Shown here one piece after another: positions 12,442 to 22,619 of a DNA stretch of 64,000 nt (position 1 is the stretch's first letter; each line of letters opens with the position of its first letter). Below the pieces are notes generated by a model that was given only the letters and a program-made list of their open reading frames with translations, had not been told where the DNA came from and did not search any database. The position numbers and the translations under genes were made by a program. Origin of the DNA: Mesostigma viride (Eukaryota > Streptophyta > Mesostigmatophyceae > Mesostigmatales > Mesostigmataceae); contig RPFO01000130.1 in the NCBI GenBank assembly GCA_009746045.1, forward strand, positions 333,808-397,807, given 5' to 3'.

Positions 12442-12632
12442 GTGTGGGACTGAAAATTCGTAACGGACACCTTTTGGTAGTTGCCGTCACTTCCTTTTGT
12501 GCCAGTGTGTGGGACTGAAAATTCCTAACGGAATCGTTTTGGTAGTTGCCGTCACTTCATTTTGCGCGAGTGTTGGACTGAAAATTCGTAACGGAAAATT
12601 TTTGGTAGTTGGCGTCACTTCCTTTCGTTCGA
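12442..12632. repeat. Three tandem ~64-bp units inside the MITE
   Basis: Units begin GTGTGGGACTGAAAATTC (12,442 and 12,507) or GTGTTGGACTGAAAATTC (12,570). Each contains TTTTGGTAGTTGSCGTCACTTC. Confidence 0.85.
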
Positions 12633-13093
12633 CTGAAAATTCGCTGAAATTCGCTGAATTCGTTTCGTAGCCTAATTTTTAGTATCTCGAAGTGACGGAG
12701 CACCAAAAAATTTGCCCACAAGTACACTTGGCAGCGCGCTCACTGGGAAAAATTGTACAGCCGCTCCGGCGGGCCACTTGAACGCATTGTAATGTCTTGT
12801 CACCAGACTATACAGTACATAGCTATGGGGGGCTCGACCTGGGCTAGGTGGGAGATTGCTGATGAATGTCTTTACACAAGTTCATATGTAATTGGGAAAG
12901 ATCTTCCTCCAATACCTTGGCAATTTCAACATGGTCTCGGGCAGCTCAAATTTGGGAGAAGACCTTCGGCACCATCTCTTAAGTGGTCTCACCTTTTGGT
13001 CAGGAAGCTTGTGTGGGGACACCCAAATCACTTCGTGCAGGCTTCAGCACCAGCAATGTTCAGTTGGGGCTAATTGTTCTCACCATTCTTGGT

Positions 13094-13811
13094 GAGGGAG
13101 GGAGGGAGGGAGGGAGGGAGGAGGGAGGGAGGGAGGGAGGGAGGGAGGGAGGGAGGGAGGGAGGGAGGAGGGAGGGAGGGAGGGAGGGAGGGAGGGAGGG
13201 AGGAGGAGGGAGGGAGGGAGGGAGGGAGGGAGGGAGGGAGGGAGGGAGGAGGGAGGGAGGGAGGGAGGGAGGGAGGGAGGGAGGGAGGGAGGGAGGGAGG
13301 GGAGGGAGGGAGGAGGGAGGGAGGGAGGGAGGGAGGGAGGGAGGAGGGAGGAGGAGGGAGGGAGGGAGGAGGGAGGGAGGGAGGGAGGGAGGGAGGGAGG
13401 GAGGGAGGGAGGGAGGGAGGAGAGGAGGGAGGGAGGGAGGGAGGGAGGGAGGGAGGGAGGGAGGGAGGAGGAGGGAGGAGGGAGGGAGGAGGGAGGGAGG
13501 GAGGGAGGGAGGGAGGGAGGAGGAGGGAGGAGGGAGGGAGGGAGGGAGGAGGGAGGAGGGAGGGAGGGAGGGAGGGAGGAGGGAGGGAGGGAGGAGGGAG
13601 GGAGGGGAGGGAGGGAGGAGGGAGGGAGGGAGGGAGGGAGGGAGGGAGGGAGGGAGGGAGGGAGGAGGGAGGGGGAGGGAGGGAGGGAGGGAGGGAGGGA
13701 GGGAGGAGGGAGGGAGGGAGGGAGGGAGGGAGGGAGGGAGGGAGGGAGGGAGGGAGGGAGGGAGGGAGGGAGCTGGGAGGGAGGGAGGGAGGGAGGGAGG
13801 GAGGGAGGGAG
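13094..13811. repeat. GGGA microsatellite, 0.7 kb
   Basis: Nearly uninterrupted GGGA repeats with occasional GGA, GGGGA and one GCTG interruption near 13,771-13,775. All ORFs through it (Gly/Arg/Glu or Leu/Pro/Ser) are artefacts. It abuts ordinary sequence on both sides. Confidence 0.97.
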
Positions 13812-14136
13812 TTGAAAGATTGAGTGCCACCCAAGTCTGCGCATGGGAAGGTGAAATTTTCTAGAAGGGTCACTACTTTTGTGGATTTAGTTTTTGATGG
13901 AGTAAGACCTCTGAAGGCGGATGGCATCCAAGTCTGTGACACCTTCAATTGTGTGATGAACTGAGTTGCCTTCTCGGTTATAGCCGGGCGGAGTTTTTTG
14001 AGCTCTGCCGAATTTGTTGTTAAGGATTTTGTACATAGTGCAAGTGATCTAACAAGGGTCATACTGGTATCCCTTCCAAGAACTCCTGGTGATCCTTTGG
14101 AAATTCCTGGGGTTGATTACAGAAGTGGTTGACAAA

Positions 14137-17112
14137 TACGGGTACGGGGTACAGTATAAACGCGGGGCCTAAAAATACGGTATAATACGAGGGGGGTGTA
14201 AGATACGCAACTGTTTTTTTAGGGTTTTAGGGTGTGCATCTACGTGGAAAACACTGGCCTTGATAGTAATTAACAAAGCTTGTCATTTCACCATGTGTTC
14301 CACTTGTCAGTCACCCAATTAGCACGCTCATTCATGACGTTCATGCAGCTTTGCAACTGAAATTTAGTGTATATATGCTTATTTATCCATTTGTGCCCTG
14401 CATTCCTATCTGATTATGATTTGTTAAATGCAGGGGGGGGCAGGCTGCAACGGCAAGTAAGGAAAGCCATCCACTATAATGCACGAGAGGATAAGACACA
14501 AGGACCTTGATCTCAAGGATCCCACAACAAGCATGCCATTCTCGATAAAAAATTCGGCAATGAGCAGCTGGGCACCTTTCTCGTCGGTGGGAACCTGCAG
14601 CCATTTGGTGATGGTCTGCTGGCCTTTGTTGGGAGCCGACGACGAGGCAGCCGGCGCAGCCCCTCCCATCTCCGCCATTGCCCTGTCCAAATGGTGATGC
14701 TTCTTGGCGTCTGACTTCTGCAACTTGTTGTTAGCAATCCTGAAAAACCTGTTCCCAGTTTTTCGCCACGTTTCAAGAACTTTATTTTTTACATGTTTAT
14801 GACTTTCTGTACATGCATATGGGATTTATTAGTTTTTTTTATTACACGTGTATGCATCAAAAAATGCAAAATCGCAAGTAAGGGTCAACACCCTGAAAGT
14901 AAAATTGAATCTACATGATTCGTTCCATGTGTGATGTATTAGACACATATTCCACACACAGAGCAAGATATTCAGGCTGCTATTTATATGTAGGCACCTC
15001 ACACATATATGGGGTACCCGGGCCCTGCCCTTTCTACTACATGATCTCAAAGTTGGTCAACTCTGGAGAGAGGACTGAGTTGGTACAAACGACGAGTTAA
15101 TAAATGCAATTACCAGTTACGTCTCAAACATGTTCCATCATCCTCCACACATATATTTTATATTTTTTTCTTTCAACAACCCCGAAGGGCAAGTAATGGA
15201 CATGCTAATGACCCCGGCCCCAAGGACAGCCCTGGGATTTTGGCCGTGTTATTATGTACGCCGTACGGTTCGAATAAAATACTTCTGTACACGTACTTTA
15301 CGCCGCGGATAACATACGCGGATTATATGAAAAATACGCTACTTGGACTTGGAATTTTTGAGGGGTACCAGTGTCAAGAAACTCATACGTGTATTACAAT
15401 GCAGTTGCACGGTATCGATGGTGATGAGAGATGTTTCTTTTGTTATAAAATATTAATATGAAAGGAGCTTGGCCACGACTTAGGTTGCCATGGCTACGCC
15501 CAGGCTACCCCACGAACTTGATGCTCATGACTGTGCCGCCATCAAGCATTAACCACAACAAGATTGCGGAGTCTTTTTATCATGAAGGTAAGGACTACGT
15601 TTCACCAATGAAAACATTTCTATGGCGTCACAGTTGTTGCCTTACGTTATCCTTGGGGATAAGAATCCTTGTCCATCTATCAAGGTACTCTGGAGTCTAA
15701 CGAGTTCCTTCTTTCCCATTCGACAGGGACGTAGCAATATATTACGGAGCTTATTGCTCAATACGTAATGATGTCAGTGCTACCACAGAGCCGAGCTCAA
15801 CGTGCAGGGTGCACAGTGTCGTAAGGCTGGCATAGCTCACATAGATCCGGCACAAGTGAATACGACTGCCAGGACAATAAGCCTCGGGACTACAAGGTCC
15901 AAGGTACAAGAACATATTGATACGTATTATACTGCATGATACGACTGCATTATACTGCATGATACGACTGCAGTGACGGAACTGATATAGCATATTCCTG
16001 ACAACCAGGCTAGTAACCAGCGGGCAACGCGACGCCTAGGTTCTTTGGCGCGGCGTTGACTTCCCCGTCCACGGGAAAAATGTTTGCTTTGGGCCTAGCG
16101 GCTAGGAATTAAAAGTTGGGTGCAAGGTGTGCAGGCCACTGTACTTGCGAGAGTGGCCATAGCGAAATTAGCAACATAGGACGAGAGAAATGCAAACCAA
16201 ATGCTCGAATGTTGAAGACGATGAGTTCATGATTGTGGCGGAGAGTAGCTGGTTCATAATATCTCTGCTTTCTTTTTATGACATCGGCACGGGGGATACT
16301 ATGCATTGCTTGGTCACGCGGAATCAAATAATAGAATTCGTGATAGCGGCAGTAAATGCAGGGCTCTGGGGGGGGTTCTGACCGTGAAGGAGGCATTAGT
16401 ATTGATAGCATCGGATTCTAAACAGAACGGGTGCTTTGTTCCAAAATTACGGCCACTTTCGGTAAGTAATTATTGAGGCGTGCACAATTCGTGCCTGCCA
16501 TTTTCATAGTAGAAGAACGGCCGTTGTTGCTCGCCTGGGCAAGGGATTTACGATGTCAAGGTATAGATTTGTGGCGAACGTGATCTACTTTCAGTGCTTT
16601 CCTCTACGAGCTTGTCGTTCAAGTCTTTTCCATTCTTTTTGGTCATTCTTGTTGTGTGAGAGTGCCGCACCCTTTCTTCGCAGGGGCATCACAGCGCTCA
16701 GAAGCTGAGTGGCCGCCAATGGTTTCTTTACATTATTATCGTGCACTGAGGGAAAGAAGTGTTTTGCTGATGATCATATTGGAGATATTGCATTCATGTG
16801 ACTGCGTCTAGACAGTGAGCTGCCACCATTAGTTTATTTGAGCATGCCCTTAGTTGTTATGATGATGTGACAACACTGAAATGTGCTTCGCCAACCACAT
16901 GGTTGACATCATTGGTTGACTGCATGCAAGCCATGTATACCATGAAACTACTCACAACTTACTAGCATCAATGCAAGTGTTTTCCACGTGGATGCGCGCC
17001 CTATAAACCCCTTCAGTTAGAAACGCGGTCGCGTATTTTAAGCCCGCTTATTTTAAACCCCCCACGTATATACTCGTATTTTGAACCCCGTTTTAAAATA
17101 CCTCTACCCGTA
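14137..17112. mobile_element. ~3-kb element with ~150-bp terminal inverted repeats
   Basis: The left segment 14,137-14,285 runs TACGGGTACGGGG through CTACGTGGAAAACACT and TTGATAGTA. The minus strand of 16,940-17,112 reads TACGGGTAGAGG through CCACGTGGAAAACACT and TTGATGCTAGTA in the same order. The arms are imperfect but clearly related, including several AAAATACG-type motifs between them. The interior carries a small transposase-like fragment on the minus strand. Long inverted ends are seen in Mutator-like and some other DNA transposons; the superfamily cannot be decided here. I saw no clean target duplication. Confidence 0.45.
14424..14776 (-). pseudogene. Possible hAT-like transposase fragment
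   Basis: Minus-strand frame containing KSDAKKHHHLDRAM, then QQTITKWLQVP and GAQLLIAEFFIENGM. The last block resembles the AIAxFFYxxGIPF segment found near the start of the hAT transposase core, usually after a BED zinc finger. The frame becomes unrecognisable after GMLVVGSLRS. There is no catalytic triad, no dimerisation domain and no full ORF, so at most this is a fragment. It lies between the inverted ends of the 14,137-17,112 element, which fits a transposon origin. Confidence 0.25.
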
Positions 17113-18793
17113 CATAACAACACGGGATATTGGTAGGTTGGTTGTGGGGTGGTTTACTGTACAAAATAAAGCAGTTATAGCCGTCGATTTATCGGAAGAA
17201 TCTCGGCCTGTGTAGGGTTTAAGAGGAGGAAAGCTACGAAGATTGCAGGAAGGAAAGCAGCTTCTAAAAATCCAAATGCTTACCGTGATATCCTCCTGAC
17301 CCTCCTGACCATTGTACTGCGAGATTCCACTTAATGTAGAAGTCGAAGCACCCATCTCGCGGCCACCATTGGCTGTCGACGTTCCTGCTGCGAGCCGAGG
17401 GCAAGTATGTTCACCGAATCACATATTATTCCGGATGAAATATAAGGAAATTATAGATTATAAGTAGACCGGATAAATTATTATTAGCCAAAAAAGAAAT
17501 TACAGAAGCTAGACGTCGTGCCGACCCGCACGCGCGGAGAGAATGTTAGAATCTGCGTACCGTTAATTACAATAACTAATCCAGGATTAATTATAATAAT
17601 ATGATCATTAATCCAGGAATTAGTATAATCCACTAATCATCGTGAGCAATTCAGACTCCTGGTCTTATGCGTGGTTATAGTTGCCTATAGCAGTTGTCCA
17701 TGAGGTACTCCGTTATGTCTGACATCACGTCAACTCAATAAAAGTACCGGCGGACAAGTATTTAGTTCCATTCACAGCTACGAATCGACTCACAGCTATG
17801 AATCGACTCATTATTACATCTTAGCTAGTTGGTATGCACCCAGCCGACTACTGATAATTTAGATTCTAGGCCTGAGCGTGCAGCCGCATGTTTCCAAATT
17901 ATGTTGGCAGTACAGGCGCCCAATGTCCATCGTCACATAAAATTAAAAGAAATTAAAATATGTGTACACCTTAACTAGTACGCCCGGCCTAGGCCTAGGC
18001 CGGCGCCGCATCTATAAGCTCTTACGTCGCTAGTCACAACCTGCCTGATAAGTTAGCAAGCTATATAATTTTTAGGAGGACATAGCTGCATGAGCTAGGC
18101 ATGAGTTCATGTAAATTAGTAAGTAAGTGCGTGAACATGCACTTAAGGCATGCCACGGAGTACCCGATGAGGTACTTTTCTACGCACGCGGATACTGCAC
18201 CCGCAAAGGCAAGTGGCGAGACTCGCTCGCCCAGCTAGGTCTGGAGTCGCAGATAGCAACTCCGCGTCATCCGGACTATCCAAGACGACTGTACGCTCGG
18301 CCATGATGACGGGTGTGGGGGTAGGTTGCATGCTAACCCCCGATAGCCCAGGCGAATATAAAAGGCTTCTCCCGGAGCCTGAATGAATCATGTTATATAT
18401 ACTACTATCAGCATTTGACGTCGTTAATGATATTGATCATAATACTATATATTCAAAGAGAATGATCAATCACGGAGCTGGTGAGAGTGGCAATACGCAA
18501 CATAAGGAAAATTTACCGGAAAAGAAGAACCCTATGGACAATAGTAAGAATCCGTCGACACGGGCATGCAAGGATCAAGCCTGGCAGCACAAGGTACAAC
18601 TAACTACAACACAAAATTCTACGACACGGCCGGAGCCACACCTCTGCCGGCCCACCAGGCCGGGGAAGTGATCTACACCGCCTGGATCGCGACAAAGTAG
18701 GTCCAAACGCGGAGGAATAACATCAGCCACTGTGCGAGTGAGGGCGATGGACAGAATGAGATGTATATATATATATATATATTGATCACCCAC
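17113..18793. other. Intergenic, no gene recognised
   Basis: Contains a perfect 20-bp palindrome built on CCGGCCTAGG at 17,984-18,003, an AT run near 18,763-18,782, and AT-rich sequence with TTAATTATAATAAT-type runs near 17,560-17,640. No ORF shows a motif. Confidence 0.4.
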
Positions 18794-18983
18794 CTGTACT
18801 AGTACTCGAAAGGTCGAATGTTGCATCGATATCATATTCAGCGCCGATTTCGCAGCTGCAGAAGCTGGAAAGCTGGGAGACTGCGATTATAGTCGCTAGC
18901 GCTGTAAGAATGTGCAGAAGGCTGCTCATGATTCCAATTAAACCTGGCTTGAGTGCTTGGCCGGGACCTTGCAACGCCGCCAT
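18794..18983 (-). CDS. Candidate first exon of a membrane protein, unrecognised
   Basis: Minus-strand reading from an ATG at 18,983 starts MAALQGPGQALKPG. It continues with a hydrophobic segment (GLIGIMSSLLHILTALATIIA) and ends in DATFDLSSTST. The coding frame runs to a good 5' splice-site match, CAG|GTGGGT, at 18,794/18,793, after which the frame stops within two codons. The hydrophobic stretch at residues 14-35 could be a signal anchor or transmembrane helix. A possible downstream piece, QWLMLFLRVWTYFVAIQ, lies near 18,680-18,735 after a CACAG acceptor-like site. I do not recognise the protein and this could be chance. Confidence 0.2.
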
Positions 18984-19089
18984 GTCAACTAACATGGCGC
19001 CGGGGTCATGCTGTTTAATATATGCTTGCTTCTTGTTGTTGCCCACGCCCGCGTACGTATGCACTGTAATTACGTTTTGCTCAAGGGTG

Positions 19090-19880
19090 GCGTGGGATCT
19101 GGGATCCAACCTCAACTCAACTCAACTCATCTCTGCTGCCCATGTGCGGCGTGGGTAACAACTAAAAACATTAACAACAACAACAACTCAACTCAACCGT
19201 CAACGACGCCTTTATTATTGCTGTCTGACGACGTTGTTGTTGATGATGATGATTATTACTGTCTGTGCCACTACAGACTCTCTGCTGCCCAGGTGTGGCG
19301 TGGGATCCAACTGCCAACTACGCCCGACAACGATGCCGCTGCGCGCGTGGTTACAGCTGGATTGCCCTCCCACACACACGTTTTTTTGGGTTTTTTTTTC
19401 CGCCCCCACACACACGTTTCAGATTCTCAGGTTTAAGATCATGAGACTCTGGATTTGACCCCTACTAGGAGTATAATAGAATGTAGTAGAACTAAGTATA
19501 GCCGAATCACAAGAGTAATACTCTTTAAGATCGTGAGCCCTGGATTCGTCGGACACCAATGTTAAACGGGGGGTGGGGGGGTGTACAGGCTGGATGTCAC
19601 TCCTGTCAGTCCTGTGGTAACGCGCACAGAGAATCTAGCCGCAGCAGAGAATCTAGCCGAGGGCCGGATATTTAGTTTCGGTCTTACTATCGGGCACTGT
19701 AACGTGGACAACTGTAGCTGGCCGTTTCCAAATCTCTGCTGCCCTGCCTGGGGCAACGACGACGACGACGACAGACATGACGGCGTGGGAAACAACTGAA
19801 CTGAACTGAACAGTAGTGGATGTACCCCACACACACACGTTCCCAGGTTTCAGATCTTGTGACCCTGGATTTAGTAATTT
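19090..19880. repeat. Two related ~150-300-bp segments
   Basis: 19,270-19,450 and 19,735-19,880 share CTCTGCTGCCC, GGCGTGGGA, CACACACACGTT, and CAGGTTTMAGATC followed by a GACTCTGGATTT or GACCCTGGATTT end. A third partial copy of the left part lies at 19,090-19,160. The block includes short CAACT, GATGAT and CACA runs. Confidence 0.5.
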
Positions 19881-19928
19881 TAGAATCGCAGGGCTGGTTT
19901 GGGGCAAAAGATCTTAAACTACAGTCAT

Positions 19929-19984
19929 TACCGCGTTAAGTTGCGATCGACGCCAAAAATTCGGCGTCGCAACTTAACGCGGTA
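19929..19984. other. Strong hairpin, 22-bp stem with a 4-base bulge
   Basis: The left arm TACCGCGTTAAGTTGCGA plus GACGCC pairs fully with GGCGTC plus GCAACTTAACGCGGTA. Only a TCGA/GATC-type four-base bulge interrupts the left arm. The loop is AAAAATTC. The palindrome TTAACCCATGGGTTAA at 19,992-20,007 lies eight bases downstream. Confidence 0.85.
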
Positions 19985-20007
19985 ACGCAACTTAACCCAT
20001 GGGTTAA

Positions 20008-20848
20008 CGTTAGAATTAGGCTAGCATCCCACCCCCTCCTCTCACGGACTTCTATACGGCATTCGACAGCTCTTGTCAAGCCCCGCCGATTGATCCAGCT
20101 GCAGCAGCATGATCAAAGCCACCCATGACCCAAAGTCCATTTTCCTGTTTTTCCATACTCCAGGAATCTTTTCATGATTTTTGTGAGAAAGGCGGGCCGG
20201 CCGCTCATGAGTGCCGCAATACAAGTGCCCGAGCCCCGCCCGGCCGGGTGCAGCCAGCCAGCCGGCCGCCACACTGTGTGTGAGTGCCTGTCAGAATTAC
20301 TGATACCACAAAAGTGCCGTCATGTGCCGCGCCCTGCATGCTACTCTACTGATGTACCGCAGTCCATCTCAGTCTGTCCGTGCAAATCAGTAATTGGAAT
20401 CGCAAGGTTGCATTCGCGCAGATTCGCGCTTTTCAGGCGGGGACGTCCTTCTTCGCGCTAGGGGTGTGCGTATTTTGCCGCCTAAAGCGAGATAGCGGGC
20501 AAAAAGTGGCCTCCTGCTGTTAGGGTCCAGATATCACAGATAGGTCAGATGTGAAATATCAAGTAGCGGCCAATCATTTGTTGACACGTGGCACAATGTC
20601 GCTGTGCCACGTGGCTCGTAGTTGTGGCGCCATGTGGTGCTATGCCGTCGTGCAATGTGGCCGCAGTATGCAGTTCTGTGCTAACCCGTGTTGGTCTGTG
20701 CGGCAGTACGGGGTACTCGGTAAAACCCTTGCGTACTGTAAAAATTCGTGGTTCTCTGAACATAGTTTCTTTATAGTGAGATGGAAGGGTAGCCGCTATA
20801 GCTAGGTTATTGGGTTCACGTGACATACCTTTTGAGGCCGGTGCGGCC
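20008..20848. other. Intergenic, no gene recognised
   Basis: GC-mixed sequence with GTGGCACAATG and GTGCCACGTGG short repeats around 20,587-20,660. No supported gene. Confidence 0.35.
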
Positions 20849-21037
20849 TGATCCGGATCAGTCGTGGCCAAAGCTTTGGCCAGTTTTTCTTGGCCAGGTG
20901 GCAGGAGCTACGTTGAGATATAAACCTGCCACTGTCTAGGTTTCTTGGCTCATGGCGTAGTGATTAACTAGATCTAGATTCTTTCTCTCACGCAATATGT
21001 GACCTAATAGCCCCGGCAGCCTTACGTAAGCTGCCGG
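20849..21037. other. Three palindromes in the leader of the DIRS-like element
   Basis: TGATCCGGATCA at 20,849-20,860, TGGCCAAAGCTTTGGCCA at 20,865-20,882, and a hairpin CCGGCAGC...GCTGCCGG around TTACGTAA at 21,013-21,037. They lie within 420 bp upstream of the gag-like ORF and may be part of the 5' terminal region of that element. Confidence 0.6.
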
Positions 21038-21264
21038 CAATTAGAACGCCACATTGCGTCATTTGTTCAGACGCAACATTTGCGTGGCGAAAAAATGCCG
21101 TCCGGGCCAAGGCCGCATGACACGCAAAAAAGGACAAAAACAAACCCACCTAGCTAAGGTCGGCCTCTTTTCTTTTCACGAGGGCGGCGACAGCAAGCCA
21201 GGGGAAACGAACCTCTGGTTTGACGAACCTGTACTGTCGGAGCCATTTTTGGCCCTGAGCAGCA

Positions 21265-22311
21265 ATGCCGAAGGGGCGCAAAGCTACAGGAGGGCAGGCA
21301 GCGCGCGGGGAGGACGGGACGCCCACACCGCGGGCTGCTGCCGCCAGTCACGCGCCAGTCGCCTTCAGCGCCAAAAAGAAGCAGCTCGCCACTCTGCTCG
21401 CCAAGTGCATCAGCCCCGCAGAGGCGGTGGGGGCAGTCGAGCAGGTCTTCGGTGCCGAGGACTGGGTGACGGACGCCAGCTCGTGGAGCTCGAGCCAGCT
21501 GAAGTCTGTCGTGCAGTTGCTGGCCGATCACGTTGATGTTGGCGACGTGTTGGACGCACGTGACCCAAACGGAACGTTGGTGGCAAAACTGCTGGCCGTG
21601 GCAGATCTCGCGGCGGACGAGGAGGAGGATCAGGCGCTGCCACCAACGACACCTGCGCAGCGAAAAATGGCCAAGCCGAAAGGCGCGGCCAAGGTTTCGG
21701 CAGGTGGGGGGGCTGTCGGAAAGGAAATGAGGGCGAGGTTGGCGACATTCGTTGGGGCACCTCCGGAAACCGAAAATCAGGACGACGAGGAGGACGAGGA
21801 GGGGGAGGTCGCAGCCGAGAAATTCATGCAAGGTTTGAAGGCAGCGCTGGGAGGAATGGAGGGGGCGGGAAGCCACTTCAAGGCCTCGAAAGGGGTGGCG
21901 CTGCCAAGCCGAGCCAAGAGCGTGAAATATCGGGTTTCGGAGCGGGTGCTGCCGGGGGTGTTGGAGGACGCCAGCGACAATGGGATGGGAATCCGGTCGT
22001 GGGTCATGACGGTAAAGCCTGGAAATTGGCGGAACATGGAGAACAGGAAAATTGTCATGAACATTGCATTGGCCATGGACACCCTTCTCAAGGAGCTGGG
22101 CTCAGCAGCCGGGGAGCTTGTGGGCATGGAGTACCTAATGAGGGTGGTGGCGGCCTTGCTGCAGGTGGAGGGGCAAGGAGGGGGGGGTGGAAGGTGGCCA
22201 GCCACCTCCTGCCATTGGGGGAGGAGGCTGCACTGTCAGCCACCCCGGCTGTCAAGGCAGCTCTCCAAACTGCCATCCTCTTGGACAAGCTCAGCAAGGC
22301 TCAACAAGTAG
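21265..22311 (+). CDS. Gag-like protein of the DIRS-like element
   Basis: ATG at 21,265; the N-terminus reads MPKGRKATGGQAARG. Residues 30-130 are helical-looking (AKKKQLATLLAKC, GAVEQVFGAEDWV, SQLKSVVQLLADHV), followed by a Lys/Ala stretch and an acidic run of Asp/Glu near residues 172-182. The segment VKYRVSERVLPG to MEYLMRVVAALLQ follows. At about 22,190, a run of seven G marks a likely frame change. In another frame the text continues GEEAALSATPAVKAALQTA and ends QQVGK at 22,319. No zinc knuckle is visible. The position before an RT suggests a capsid role. This is inference from context; I do not recognise the family directly. Confidence 0.5.
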   Translation: MPKGRKATGGQAARGEDGTPTPRAAAASHAPVAFSAKKKQLATLLAKCISPAEAVGAVEQVFGAEDWVTDASSWSSSQLKSVVQLLADHVDVGDVLDARDPNGTLVAKLLAVADLAADEEEDQALPPTTPAQRKMAKPKGAAKVSAGGGAVGKEMRARLATFVGAPPETENQDDEEDEEGEVAAEKFMQGLKAALGGMEGAGSHFKASKGVALPSRAKSVKYRVSERVLPGVLEDASDNGMGIRSWVMTVKPGNWRNMENRKIVMNIALAMDTLLKELGSAAGELVGMEYLMRVVAALLQVEGQGGGGGRWPATSCHWGRRLHCQPPRLSRQLSKLPSSWTSSARLNK

Positions 22312-22619
22312 GGAAATAGAATCCCAGCGGGACCGCTCCCTTTTCCCGCTGCCATACCCACTTAGGCCAGCGTACACCGCGTGGGGCAGGGTGAGATCGG
22401 CACGCCGGCGACAGCGTGCCACGCGCCGCCACCGCGAGTACACACTGCAATGCAAGGTAGTGCGTTGGCTTAATTGGCTGTGGGGAGGGGGGCAAGACCC
22501 TCCTCCTAACCCTAGAGGGGCGTGCTCTAAGGGGAGGGAGGAGGCCCTTGCGAGGGTCAAGAGGCACTGCACCTGGCACAGTCGCCGCGTAGGGGGCGTT
22601 GCGACAGGCCAGGAGCAAG

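Larger units (their letters stand above)
12021..12779. mobile_element. MITE with 22-bp terminal inverted repeats
   Basis: The left end (12,021-12,042) starts AAGTGGCCAGCCGG. The right end (12,758-12,779), read on the minus strand, starts AAGTGGCCCGCCGG; 21 of 22 positions match. The 759-bp element has no transposase ORF. Its interior is made of two sets of tandem repeats, listed separately. I could not find a clear target duplication (flanks TTCGTTT and GAACGCA), so the superfamily is undetermined. Confidence 0.65.

Noticed and set aside
12983-14062. Gly/Arg/Glu and Leu/Pro/Ser ORFs of 249-330 codons
   Set aside because: Produced by the GGGA microsatellite; present in many frames.
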